Made by a program: the position numbers and the translations under genes. From Orychophragmus violaceus (Eukaryota; Streptophyta; Magnoliopsida; Brassicales; Brassicaceae): 64,000 bases of DNA. Shown here one piece after another: positions 53,482-63,594 of this stretch. The stretch spans positions 36,167,126 to 36,231,125 of the forward strand of contig CM058237.1 of NCBI GenBank assembly GCA_030180135.1, written 5' to 3'. The notes below the pieces were generated by a model. It was not told where the DNA came from and searched no databases. It saw only the letters and a list, made by a program, of their open reading frames with translations. Position 1 is the stretch's first letter; every line of letters starts with the position of its first letter.

Positions 53482-54335
53482 ATCTCCCACTTGAACTGGA
53501 ATCTCTGTATTCATAATCCCTTTCGTCTCAATATCTCGATTAGTCATAAGGCAAGATTAGTGTCATCCTTATAAAGCCTAATCTTGTTCATCGGACTCTG
53601 ATTTGACACTGACAATCCAAACGACTCGGGAAAGTCCGTTTGAGCATGGCCATGCGTTTTCCAGTATTCAAATCTCCGATTGGCCTAGAGATATTCACTC
53701 CATTTATATTGGAGGGACAAATCCCATCTTGTTCCATCACTGTAAACTACTCATTTCATGATGTACCCAAACAAGGTCCTTATAGTTATCGCGGAACGAT
53801 AGCGTTAGACAATGATCAAAGTGCATCAGTCCATATGCAGTCACATGCATGCGAACTCAGGTCTAAGGACTATACTCTATAGTCGTAGTAAGAATCTCTT
53901 ATGACACAGATATAAATATCCTGAAGAGTTCTTATTAGCGGGTCTTGTCCGGTCGTATGTTCCCAACATACACCTATGTACTGACTTTGATGCCGAGCAT
54001 CTATGACACACTGAGACTTTGTCATAAGTCACGTACCAATCCAGTCTTACACGGTTGTTGGTGTTCCAATTTCAACAACCTTCGACTAGGGACAGGATGA
54101 TATAAAACATTTATCAAATATAGGATCTCATGATCAAGCTAAATGACTTCGATGACTCAAGATCAAATCATTTACTTCGATGACCTATAAAATGATTCAT
54201 ATCATTTTGGAACGATTATTTCATCACAGTTAAAATAATCTTGAAATAATAATTTCATTAAAACATAAATAATGTTTTACAAGAACATATCAAATAACTA
54301 AAATAAAGCTCACAAAACTCCCACTCAAATTTAGA
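53482..54335 (-). other. Copia-C 3' non-coding region
   Basis: Closely matches the same region in Copia-A and Copia-B, including the antisense 80-aa frame at 53640-53882. Confidence 0.6.
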
Positions 54336-57300
54336 TTACATTTCAATGTTTCTAATGCCTACAGCTTCAGTCAGGAACTCGAGCTTAGGCCTTGGGAGTG
54401 GCTTTGTCAACGGATCAGCGACGTTATCATCTGTCGGAACTCGGCTGATCTTGACTTCCTTTCTATTAATGATGTCACGTATCAAGTGATATCTTCTTTG
54501 AACATGCTTGGATTTCTGGTGTGATCTTGGTTCCTTTGCCTGAGCTATAGCACCATTGTTGTCACAAAACAGTGCCAGAGGCTCAGCCGCATCTGGTATC
54601 ACACCTAGTTCCATAATGAACTTTCGTATCCAAACAGCTTCCTTCGCTGCTTCTGAGGTGGCGATATATTCAGCTTCTGTAGTGGAATCAGCAACGGTGT
54701 CCTGCTTGGAGCTTCTCCAACTTACTGCACCGCCATTCAGACAAAAGACATAACCGGACTGTGACCGGAAATCATCTGTGTCTGTCTGGAAACTTGCGTC
54801 CGTGAATCCACTGACTTTAAGCACATCACTTCCACCGTACACCAAGAACTTATCCTTAGTATGTCTTAGATACTTCAAGATATTCTTTACGGCAATCCAA
54901 TGGTTTTCACCTGGATTTGACTGGTATCTACTCGTCATGCTCAATGCATAAGCAACATCAGGACGAGTACAGATCATGGCATACATAACAGATCCTATTG
55001 CAGATGCATAGGGAATGTTCTTCATACGCTCGAGCTCAGCAGCCGACGTAGGGCTCTGCTTCTTGCTTAGCGTTGTGCCATGTACCATCGGCGTGAAGCC
55101 CTTCTTGGAATCTTTCATGCTGAATCTTTGTAGGACTTTGTCAATGTATGAGTCTTGACACAAGCCTATCAGCCTCTTAGGTCTATCCCGATAGATCCTA
55201 ATTCCAAGAACGTATGCGGCTTCACCCATGTCTTTCATGGAAAAACAACTTCCAAGCCAGTCCTTTACAGACTTCAGCATTGGAACGTCGTTTCCGAGAA
55301 GCAGTATGTCATCAACATACAGAATAAGAAAAACGATTTTGCTCCCACTAGTTTTCTTATACACGCATTGTTCTTCTTCGTTTCTGATGAAGTCAAATTG
55401 CTTGATCGCTTCATCAAAACGAAGATTCCAGCTCCTCGATGCTTGCTTCAATCCATAAATGGATTTATGAAGCTTGCATACTTTCCCAGCATTCTTTGGA
55501 TCTATGTAACCGTCAGGTTGCGTCATATACACATCCTCTTCCAGAATACCATTCAGGAAGGCGGTTTTCACGTCCATCTGCCAAATTTCATAATCATGAA
55601 AAGCTGCAGTTGCTAGTAGAATCCGAATAGATTTCATCATAGCCACCGGTGAATAGGTTTCATCGTAGTCCACACCGTGAACTTGTCTGAAACCTTTTGC
55701 CACCAATCTGGCTTTATAAATCTGGACATTTCCATCCACGTCAATCTTCTTCTTGAAGATCCATTTGCACTCGATGGCTTTTACACCAACGGGTAAATCA
55801 ACCAACGAAAAGACTTGGTTGACCGACATGGAGTCCATTTCGGAATCAGTGGCCTTGCGCCACTTAGAGGAATCTGGGCCCATCATGGCTTGATTGAAGT
55901 TCGATGGTTCATCACCATCAATGATCAAAAGATCATGACAGTCAGTCACGAGGAATCCCTGATATCTCTCGGGTTCGTGACGGATCCTCCCGGATCTTCG
56001 AACTTCAGGTACTACAGGTTCAGGCTCTACAATTTCTTGTAGGTCCTCCTGCTGCTCTTCCTCATTAGGTTGAGCAGTATCCTGTTCATCTTGAATTTCT
56101 TCAAGCAGTACCTTACTCCCACTGTCTTTCTTAGAGAGAAACTCTCTTTCAAGAAAGTTACAATCCCGGGCAACAAAAATCTTATTCTCGGAACGTAGAT
56201 AGAAGTAATAAGCCTTGGTTTCCCGTGGATAACCAATGAAGTAGCATTTGTCAGATTTTGGTGTAAGCTTATCTGAGATTAATCTCTTAACATAGGCTTC
56301 ACAACCCCAAATTCTTAGATAAGACAGCACTGGAGCTTCTCCAGTCCATAATTCATATGGTGTCTTTGCTACTGCTTTTGATGGCGCTCTATTTAGAGTG
56401 AACACTGCTGTTAGCAGAGCATATCCCCAAAGGGATATTGGAAGGTCTGTGTGACTCATCATAGATCGAACCATATCCAATAAGGTCCGATTTCTCCTCT
56501 CAGACACACCATTCCATTGAGGTGTTCCAGGAGGAGTGAGTTGGGATACGATCCCACACTCTCTCAGATGATCACTGAATTCCTGGCTTAAGTATTCTCC
56601 TCCTCGGTCGGACCGAAGAGCCTTAATGCTTTTGCCAAGTTGGTTCTGTACTTCATTTTGGAATTCTCTGAACTTCTCAAAAGATTCAGACTTATGTTTC
56701 ATCAAATAAACATATCCATACCTACTGAAATCATCAGTGAAGGTAATGAAGTACTGATAGTTTCCTCTTGCATTTGTGGACATTGGGCCACACACATCAG
56801 TGTGTATCAGGCCCAATAAGTCACTGGCCCTCTCGTTAGGTTTATTAAAGGGGGCCCGTGTCATTTTGCCCATCATGCAGGATTCGCATTTCTCACATGA
56901 CTCAAAGTCAAATGAGCCAAGAAGTCCATCCGAATGGAGCCTCTTGATGCGTTTCTCGCTGATGTGCCCTAAACGACAATGCCATAGAAACGTTCGGTTT
57001 TCCTCATTAGGTTTAAACCGTTTTGTATTAATGTTATAAATTGGCGCGGATTGATCGAGTATGTAAAGCCCATTCGTAAGAGGGGCAGAACCATAGAACA
57101 AATTGTTGCGATTGAAGGAACATAATTTATTCTTAACTGAAAAATCATAACCTTCCAAATCCAACAAAGAAATTGAAATAATATTTCTGCTTATAGCAGG
57201 TACAAAATAACAATTATTAAGTTCTAAAATCAATCCCGAAGGTAAAGACAACAAGTAAGTTCCTACAGCTAGTGCTGAAACTTTCGCTCCATTCCCAACT

Positions 57301-58313
57301 CGTAGCTCTACTTGTCCTTGCTTCAGCCTTCTACTGTTGCTGAGTGCCTGCATATTAGTACAAATATGAGCCCCACAACCAGTATCCATGACCCATGAGG
57401 TATTATCAGAAGTAGTTGTATTAACTTCTATAACAAAAATACCTGATGAAGAAGTCTCGAAAGTCTTCTTCTTTAATTCCTTTAGACCTTCCTGGAATTT
57501 CTTACAATCTCTTCTCCAATGCCCCAGTTCTTTGCAGAACCTGCACATGTCAGTAGGCCCAGCCTTGGACTTGGGCTTGGGCTTTGGCGTGTCCTTGTCC
57601 ACGACTTGGACACCCTTGGCCTTTCCCTTATCCTTAGCAGAAGACTTCTTAAACCCCTTGCCCTTCTGTACCATAAGTACATTGGGGTCCTTGGCGGGTT
57701 TCTTCAAGTTGGGCTCTGCAGTCTTGAGCATTCCGTGAAGCTCAGGCAGTGTCTTACTCAAGCCATGCATGTTAAAGTTCAGAATGAACTGATCATAGCT
57801 TGCAGGTAATGACTGCAGAATGATGTCGCAGGCAAGTTCCTGGCTGATTGGGCAGTCGAGTTTGTGAAGATGATCGAGATAACCCATCATCTTCAACACA
57901 TGAGGACTCACTGCCGCATTCGCAGCCAACTTACAGTCCAAGAGGTTCTTAACTGTCTGAAACCTCTCGGTCCTAGCCTGCTCCTGAAAAAGCGATTTCA
58001 GGCTCGCCATGATCTCGATTGGAGACAACACACTTTCGAACTGCTTTTGCAGCTCTGGAGTCATTGTCACCAACATCAGGCAATAAACATCATTTTCATC
58101 TGACGAATGCTTTTCCCAAGCATTGTGCAGAGTCCTGGCAGCATTGGCAAGAGGCCTCTCGGGGAGGGGATCTCGAAGGACGTAATCCTTCTTCTCCTGC
58201 TTGAGGACCAGCCTCAAGTTCCTTGACCATGTCAGGAAGTTCGTTCCAGTCAGCTTCTCCTTCTCGAGAACAGACCGGATCGAGAATGTGTTTTGAGTGC
58301 TTGTAGTAGTCAT
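54336..58313 (-). CDS. Copia-C Gag-Pol polyprotein, intact (1325 aa)
   Basis: The ATG at 58313 and uninterrupted frame to 54336 give the same length as the Copia-B product, with only scattered substitutions (for example ERPLANA for ERPPANA, and CKELGHWRRDC for CKEPGHWRREC in the zinc knuckle). All catalytic features are present: CCHC at 257-270, protease DTG at 310-312, integrase D506/D569/E605, reverse-transcriptase YVDD at 999-1002 and RNase H D1172 with TEAEYIA. A plant TTTCAG 3' splice site ends 2 nt before the ATG. With identical LTRs this copy is a good candidate for a recently active element. Confidence 0.95.
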   Translation of the reverse strand: MTTTSTQNTFSIRSVLEKEKLTGTNFLTWSRNLRLVLKQEKKDYVLRDPLPERPLANAARTLHNAWEKHSSDENDVYCLMLVTMTPELQKQFESVLSPIEIMASLKSLFQEQARTERFQTVKNLLDCKLAANAAVSPHVLKMMGYLDHLHKLDCPISQELACDIILQSLPASYDQFILNFNMHGLSKTLPELHGMLKTAEPNLKKPAKDPNVLMVQKGKGFKKSSAKDKGKAKGVQVVDKDTPKPKPKSKAGPTDMCRFCKELGHWRRDCKKFQEGLKELKKKTFETSSSGIFVIEVNTTTSDNTSWVMDTGCGAHICTNMQALSNSRRLKQGQVELRVGNGAKVSALAVGTYLLSLPSGLILELNNCYFVPAISRNIISISLLDLEGYDFSVKNKLCSFNRNNLFYGSAPLTNGLYILDQSAPIYNINTKRFKPNEENRTFLWHCRLGHISEKRIKRLHSDGLLGSFDFESCEKCESCMMGKMTRAPFNKPNERASDLLGLIHTDVCGPMSTNARGNYQYFITFTDDFSRYGYVYLMKHKSESFEKFREFQNEVQNQLGKSIKALRSDRGGEYLSQEFSDHLRECGIVSQLTPPGTPQWNGVSERRNRTLLDMVRSMMSHTDLPISLWGYALLTAVFTLNRAPSKAVAKTPYELWTGEAPVLSYLRIWGCEAYVKRLISDKLTPKSDKCYFIGYPRETKAYYFYLRSENKIFVARDCNFLEREFLSKKDSGSKVLLEEIQDEQDTAQPNEEEQQEDLQEIVEPEPVVPEVRRSGRIRHEPERYQGFLVTDCHDLLIIDGDEPSNFNQAMMGPDSSKWRKATDSEMDSMSVNQVFSLVDLPVGVKAIECKWIFKKKIDVDGNVQIYKARLVAKGFRQVHGVDYDETYSPVAMMKSIRILLATAAFHDYEIWQMDVKTAFLNGILEEDVYMTQPDGYIDPKNAGKVCKLHKSIYGLKQASRSWNLRFDEAIKQFDFIRNEEEQCVYKKTSGSKIVFLILYVDDILLLGNDVPMLKSVKDWLGSCFSMKDMGEAAYVLGIRIYRDRPKRLIGLCQDSYIDKVLQRFSMKDSKKGFTPMVHGTTLSKKQSPTSAAELERMKNIPYASAIGSVMYAMICTRPDVAYALSMTSRYQSNPGENHWIAVKNILKYLRHTKDKFLVYGGSDVLKVSGFTDASFQTDTDDFRSQSGYVFCLNGGAVSWRSSKQDTVADSTTEAEYIATSEAAKEAVWIRKFIMELGVIPDAAEPLALFCDNNGAIAQAKEPRSHQKSKHVQRRYHLIRDIINRKEVKISRVPTDDNVADPLTKPLPRPKLEFLTEAVGIRNIEM

Positions 58314-58318
58314 ATCTG

Positions 58319-59959
58319 AAATATATAAATAAAAAGGTTATTAGTTATATGTTCAAAATGATTAATCTCGTATTAAAGTATAATATGATTAATCATGCAT
58401 TATATTCAATAACATAAGTTACCCTCAATAGAATATAATGATTCCAAGATCCACATATAACTAAGATTAAAGTGGGCCACTGGCCGTCACCCAACCTTAG
58501 CTTATATCGGTAAGCCCTATATCGGCTAATTATATCCGTGATATAACTCTTGGTTGTGAATCTGGGCCCGAGGCCCAATCCACTCTGATGTCTCAAGGCC
58601 CGGGACTCCCGATGGCCTAGTCAAGAAAACCGGACTATACAGTCATGTAATCATTAATGTCTGGGACTCCCAATGACATTTATGAATCACAAACCGTCTT
58701 ACCCACGCAAAAGCAGACATCCTCACACTGTAAGGCCATGAATGCAATTGAATGGGCTTTGACAGCTGACATAGCCTGGACAAGACATCCAACGCTTGAT
58801 ATTATTTGAGGTTCGTAGGTTTATTAAAATCATTCCCAAAATAGAAGATTACTATTTCGGGAAACTTTCTATTTATGGAAACCTACTATTTTTGGAAACT
58901 TTCTAAAATTGGAAACTTTCTAAAACCGGAAACTTTCTAACTTTAGAAACTTCTTTAAAATCCAAAACCCGCAAATTCAGAAACTTCTAATTTTGGAAAC
59001 TTTCTAATTTCGAAATTTCGGAACTTTATAAAATTTAAAATCGAATTTCATAATTTTATTTTATAAAATAAGTTTTAAATTTAAATCTGAAGAATGACTC
59101 AATTAATGGCCCAATTGTTTTAACTTCTTGGCCCGAGGCCCAAGAATTGGTCCATGTCCAAGACATGACCCAATTGTCCAATTAATTGACATAACCGGTC
59201 TGGTTCATTAAAACTGGTCTAACCAAGTTTCAATTACTACGATGACCACAATTGTCAACCGGTTATTTACTAAACCGGATTTTCTCAATATATTTGGTCC
59301 AACCAAATCAAATTAGAAATCCTGGTTTAGGGACCAAATCCAATAATTCTTTCGACATTGGATTTCTAATCCTGGTTTAACCAGACTTTAATAAAATTAT
59401 TAAAATCTGTTTATTAAACCAGAACGTTGATTTTTAATTAAAATCTTAAACCGAGCCTTGAACCGAACCAAATTAGTCACGAACCAAACCGAGTTGGTTG
59501 TGACCTAATTTCCAGCCGCCAACCCTAGCCAACTCGATCCGAGATCGTGATGGCCGCGAACGGGACGGGACACGGACGATCGGGACGCAGCGCACGGACA
59601 GCCGGGACGCTCGCCAGCCGGACGTTCGGATGATCGGGACGCAACGCACGGACGATCGGGACGCTCGGACGATCGTTCGATCTCGATCTTTCGATCCCGA
59701 CCGAACCGATTCCGACCGACCTCCTGCGCGCGACCGTTCGACTCTCGGCCGTGATCTCTGACCGGCCAAGCCGGTTGATCACCCTTGGCTAATCAACAAA
59801 ACCCGAGTCATATAGCTCGGTTTTGTGATTCAAGTGTTTGTTCAGGGTTTTAATTCAGTTTCTTATGTGTTTTTCTTATCAGTAATGGATTCAAAACACA
59901 TCTAAACGGATTAAACAACCTAAACAATGAATCTAAAACAAGAAACCTAAGAACCAATG
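58319..59959 (-). promoter_or_regulatory. Copia-C 5' leader with its own repeat block
   Basis: The 67-aa frame (58596-58393) and the GAAACTTTCTA block (about 58850-59020) are shared with Copia-A/B. In place of the TCGATCGA block it has a GC-rich repeat block at about 59560-59730. Confidence 0.6.
59560..59730. repeat. GC-rich CGGACGATCGGGACGC repeats in the Copia-C leader
   Basis: About seven degenerate copies of a 15-20 bp unit (GATCGGGACGC, CACGGACGATCGG, CCGGGACGCTCG). It occupies the place where the other copies have TCGATCGA repeats, and ends with TCGATCTCGATC/TTTCGATC. Open frames across it are Arg/Ser-rich artefacts. Confidence 0.75.
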
Positions 59960-59972
59960 GCTCTGATACCAC

Positions 59973-60600
59973 TGTTGGATTGTTTAGACTCTTGGTTCAA
60001 TTCTCAGATTAGTTGAACCTACTAAACATGCATTAGATCTAGGTGTTCTTATTTAGAAACATATGATCTCACCTTTTACCTGTTTGTTTGCAGCGGAATT
60101 GATGAACAGGTCAATGATCAGGGAGATACACCGAGAGATGGATCCTCCAAAGGCTCACACACGCAATCACCGGAAATTGGCTGCTAGACCACAAGGAGAG
60201 AGGCGCCAGAAAGAGAGGAGAATCGCGGCTGGGTTAGGGTTAGAGAGAAGGAGACTTTGGCTTTTAGTCATTAAAAGCCTTCTCCTTCCCATATGGGCTT
60301 TTGGGCCCAATCTGATTAAATTCCATTTAATCAGACCCATTATTCATTCTCTCTTAGTACGACAAATGCCTAGCACTTTTGTCGTACTTCTGCTATGCCG
60401 TTCCAACATTATTTCCTGCTAGCTTAAGCGTGTGACCCATATGGGATCATACAATAAAGGCAATAAGTCCAAGACTTATAGATCATGAGCGGACTCTAGC
60501 AAGCCATCATGACCCCCAGCATTGTATGACTTATGTCTGATCACTGACATACTCTTACGTTATAGAGACAGTACAGAGATTGCTGGACACAATTCCAACA
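59973..60600 (-). repeat. Copia-C 5' LTR
   Basis: Appears identical to the partner at 52854-53481. Putative 5' splice site at 60080/60079 (minus). Confidence 0.92.
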
Positions 60601-61335
60601 ATCAAGTAATGGATTCTCTGAATACCTGAAGTGATATGGGTGTCCTCAGTAGGCTGGTCTGTGTTGGGTTTTCTAATAGTCATAAATCATATGCAGCTCA
60701 TCCAATGGTCACTTAAGTTCCTGCAAGTGTTGTAATCTCCTCAAAAAGTCCTTGTTTCCTACTCAATTTGACTCAAGAAAACAAATTTGGACTGACTCTA
60801 AGAAAACAAAAGCGTGCGTCAGTAGCTACCTCCCCCACACTTGAACTACACTGTCCCCAGTGTAATAAAAGCATGAGCTCGGTGAAAGAATAATCAATTT
60901 GAAAAACAATCCGAAAAGTTGCAGAATACTTACCTGTTGTCGCCCTGCGTCGATCGATGCCACATGTGTGTCGATCGATGCAAGGCGAATATTCTCGCGG
61001 TTATTGAAATAACTGGTGTTTGAACCGCAATCGAATCGGCTAACCAGAAATCTCAACTGCGTCGACCGATGCACTCAGTGTGTCGATCGATTCAGTGCGA
61101 TTTTGCATGTTTCTCTCGGCTTTGAACACAAAAAGCAGAAAATCAAAAACACCAAATCAAAAACGAAAAATGAAAACAAAAACAAACCTAACAGTGGGTT
61201 GCCTCCCACTCATCGCTTGTTTAAAGTCCATAGCTTGACTATGGGATAGGAGATCGGACTTATGGGGGATTCAATAGAGACTTTGAGTGTCTCTGCGAAT
61301 ATCTCTTCATCCAAGGTGGCGTATAAGCATTCGGA
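60601..61335 (-). other. Gypsy array 2 internal 3' region, right of Copia-C
   Basis: Non-coding, similar to 43270-43901, with a CCCCCACACTT tract (about 60832) and a TCGATCGA cluster at 60949-61092. Confidence 0.6.
60949..61092. repeat. TCGATCGA cluster, gypsy array 2 (3' side)
   Basis: GCGTCGATCGATGC, GTGTCGATCGATGC, GCGTCGACCGATGC and GTGTCGATCGATTC. The first pair is about 10 bp apart. Confidence 0.85.
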
Positions 61336-62676
61336 TCATGAGATCTCCCAAGGAAAAAAGGAGTAGAACCAGGGCGGGAGCGAAGCTTGGGTGGGTATCT
61401 GCCTTTTTCCGGTATTCAAAACTGAGGGATTAGGAGGTTTAAGTTTAGAAGTTTTATGCATTACCTTTGGTGGAAATGAGATGTCTGGAACTTTCTGCTT
61501 ATGAGCAGTTGCAGGCACTGAAGATGTTAGAGCAAGTTCAGAATGAACTGCCACCTTCTCCTCTCCAATTGGAACCTCTGGTTCCACCTCAACACTGAAG
61601 CTCTATCCATCAATGGTGGCTCTCTGCTTCCTGTCCATCTTGAACTGCAATGGCTTATCTCCCAGTTGGAGATCAATCAAACCACGTCTCACATCTATCA
61701 CAGCTCCCGCAGTAGCTAAAAATGATCTTCCAAGCAGCAAAGGATCATCTGGCTCAACATTGTAATTCAGCCCTACAAAGTCTGTTGGATTTAAGTAGTT
61801 TCCAACTCTGATAGGTACATCCTCAAGAACACCTTCGGGTACCTCTTTGATAGATCAGCTAGGATAAGAGATATCATAGTAGGCTGAAATTCCATAAGTC
61901 CTAATCTCTTAGCCACAGAGTATGGCATGGGATTCACACCAGATCCTAAATCACACATAGAATGCTTGAATCTTCCCTTAGAGATGGAACAGTCAAGAAC
62001 AAAGACTCCTGGGTCTGGAAGCTTCTCTGAAATCTGAATCAGCTGCTTTTTCATCACTTTCATGCAATTAGCTTCGTATAGCTCCCGTTTGGACATCTTA
62101 GGAGGCTTAGAATGTGGTAATTGAGGCTCAAAGACTCGTTCTGAGACTGTTGCAGAGTTCTGGTCCCGTCTGCGATCTGTGTCAATCGATGCACGTTGTG
62201 TGTCGATCGACACAAGGTGATTTCGAGAAATTTCATCAGACGTGTTGGGACTGTGTCGATCGATGCAAGAGTTGTGTCGATCGATGCTTGTCTCAGATAG
62301 ACGTAATTCATCCAGAAAATCCGAGATTATATTATCTTCTTCTCCTAGCAAGTCAATCCCATTTCTTGTGATCACAGCATTGACGTGTTGCCTCTGTTCA
62401 ACTTTTACAGCTTCATTCTGCCTCTGTTCAGCTTTTACAGCTTCATTCTGATTGGTAAGAAGAAACACCATAGTTCCTCAAGAAGGAGTTACTCTGTTGC
62501 TGGAAGGGTTCCTGAAAAGCAGATTCCTGACTGTAGAATCCATTCCCTCCAACATAGTTGATAGCTTCTTGCGCATACTTTCCAAGTAGAAGACTATGTA
62601 GATAGTCACCTTTATTCTTCAACCCAGCTATCTGTGAACTATCAATCCCTGAACTGAAAATATTATTCCGACACAT
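61336..62676 (-). pseudogene. Gag C-terminus/retropepsin remnant of gypsy array 2
   Basis: On minus: a Gln-rich segment, SRNHLVSIDT junction (no stop here, unlike copy 1 of array 1), LPDPGVFVLDCSISKGRF, MCDLGSGVNPMPYSVAKRLG protease centre, then a frame break at about 61840. A final frame at 61587-61336 has EPEVPIGEEK. A short tandem duplication (QNEAVKAEQR repeated, 62400-62455) is unique to this copy. No RT or integrase follows. Inactive. Confidence 0.7.
62183..62290. repeat. TCGATCGA cluster inside the gag-protease remnant, array 2
   Basis: Copies GTCAATCGATGC, GTGTCGATCGACACA, GTGTCGATCGATGC and GTGTCGATCGATGC, encoding SIDT/SIDRH peptides on minus. Confidence 0.85.
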
Positions 62677-62715
62677 CGTCCTTACAGATCTCTTCTTTGT
62701 TCTTCCGCGAAACTA

Positions 62716-62802
62716 TGTCGATCGATGAAAGAGTAGCGTCAATCGATGCAGTGCGAAAACTATGTCGATCGACACACAGGACCGTGTCGATCGATGCAAA
62801 GC
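62716..62802. repeat. TCGATCGA cluster near the gag start, array 2
   Basis: ATGTCGATCGATGA, GCGTCAATCGATGC, ATGTCGATCGACACA and GTGTCGATCGATGC in 87 bp. Confidence 0.85.
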
Positions 62803-62921
62803 GATTACAGGCGTACCTGAAACGCAAGAAAAAGAAAAAAAATTAGTAACCAAAAACCAAAAAAAAAACAAAAAACCTAGTCTAAACCCTAAGTTCAAAT
62901 CTATCGAAGACTCAAAAGAGT

Positions 62922-62938
62922 CCCCGGCAACGGCGCCA
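62922..62938 (-). other. tRNA-Asp-type primer-binding site, array 2
   Basis: CCCCGGCAACGGCGCCA, identical to the site at 41409, about 6 bp left of the LTR at 62945. Confidence 0.85.
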
Positions 62939-62944
62939 AAAACT

Positions 62945-63594
62945 TGATAGGTCTAGTTTTAATCCTATTCTACTGCAAGTGCACAGTTATGCAATCGTAG
63001 TATAAAAGGTATCGAATCCCACAGAGACTCTAGACTCTTGCGATAGATTGTAGAATTTCAGGTTAAGCTAGGTGAAACGGTAGAAAGCAGTAAATCAGAC
63101 AGCAGAAAGTAAATCAAGCGAGTTTGTAAATCAGAAGGCGAAGGTGTCAAGTCTAGGGAGTTCTCAGGAAATCGGGAACACAGGCAATCAATCAATCGGG
63201 ATCTAATTAGGAACTGTTCTAGAACTGGAATCACAGAAGTATAAGAAACCAACTTTCGTTGTGAATCCTATCTATGTCTAACAACCTAGAAAGCCAACTT
63301 TCGTTGCGAATTCTAGAGTTCTAAACAAGAATTAATCTCAAGTTCTTTCGTTCACAATTCCTCTAAACCAAATTTCTTTGCGAGTAGATCAAATTGCTCA
63401 TCTAGGTTTTTCTAGTTAATCAACAAACTGTCGTTGTGGAAATCAACCTAACATCAATAATCTAAGTGGCGAGTTAAGATCAAGCATTAAGAACAACCCT
63501 AGATGAAGAACTAACAGATATGAATCCCTACAGATTGATCAACCTATAATTCCATGAAATCCCCTGTGAGAATCCCTAAACCTAACAGGTAAAC
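62945..63594 (-). repeat. Gypsy array 2, LTR-6, interrupted
   Basis: Close copy of LTR-5 (51009) over its first about 650 bp, then cut at CAGGTAAAC by Copia-D. The rest lies beyond the window. Confidence 0.85.

Larger units (their letters stand above)
52854..60600 (-). mobile_element. Copia-C: complete, intact Ty1/copia retrotransposon with a different LTR
   Basis: Two 628-bp LTRs that look identical (52854-53481 and 59973-60600), a Met-initiator PBS (minus, 59971-59960), the same polypurine tract, and an uninterrupted 1325-codon gag-pol. The LTR and part of the leader are clearly diverged from Copia-A/B although gag-pol is nearly the same. The expected 5-bp TSD is imperfect: AATTC on the left, ATC on the right. 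Inserted in gypsy array 2. Confidence 0.93.

Noticed and set aside
59473..59782. Arg/Ser-rich frames of 85-98 aa, possible RS-type protein
   Set aside because: They only read through the GC-rich repeat block of the Copia-C leader.
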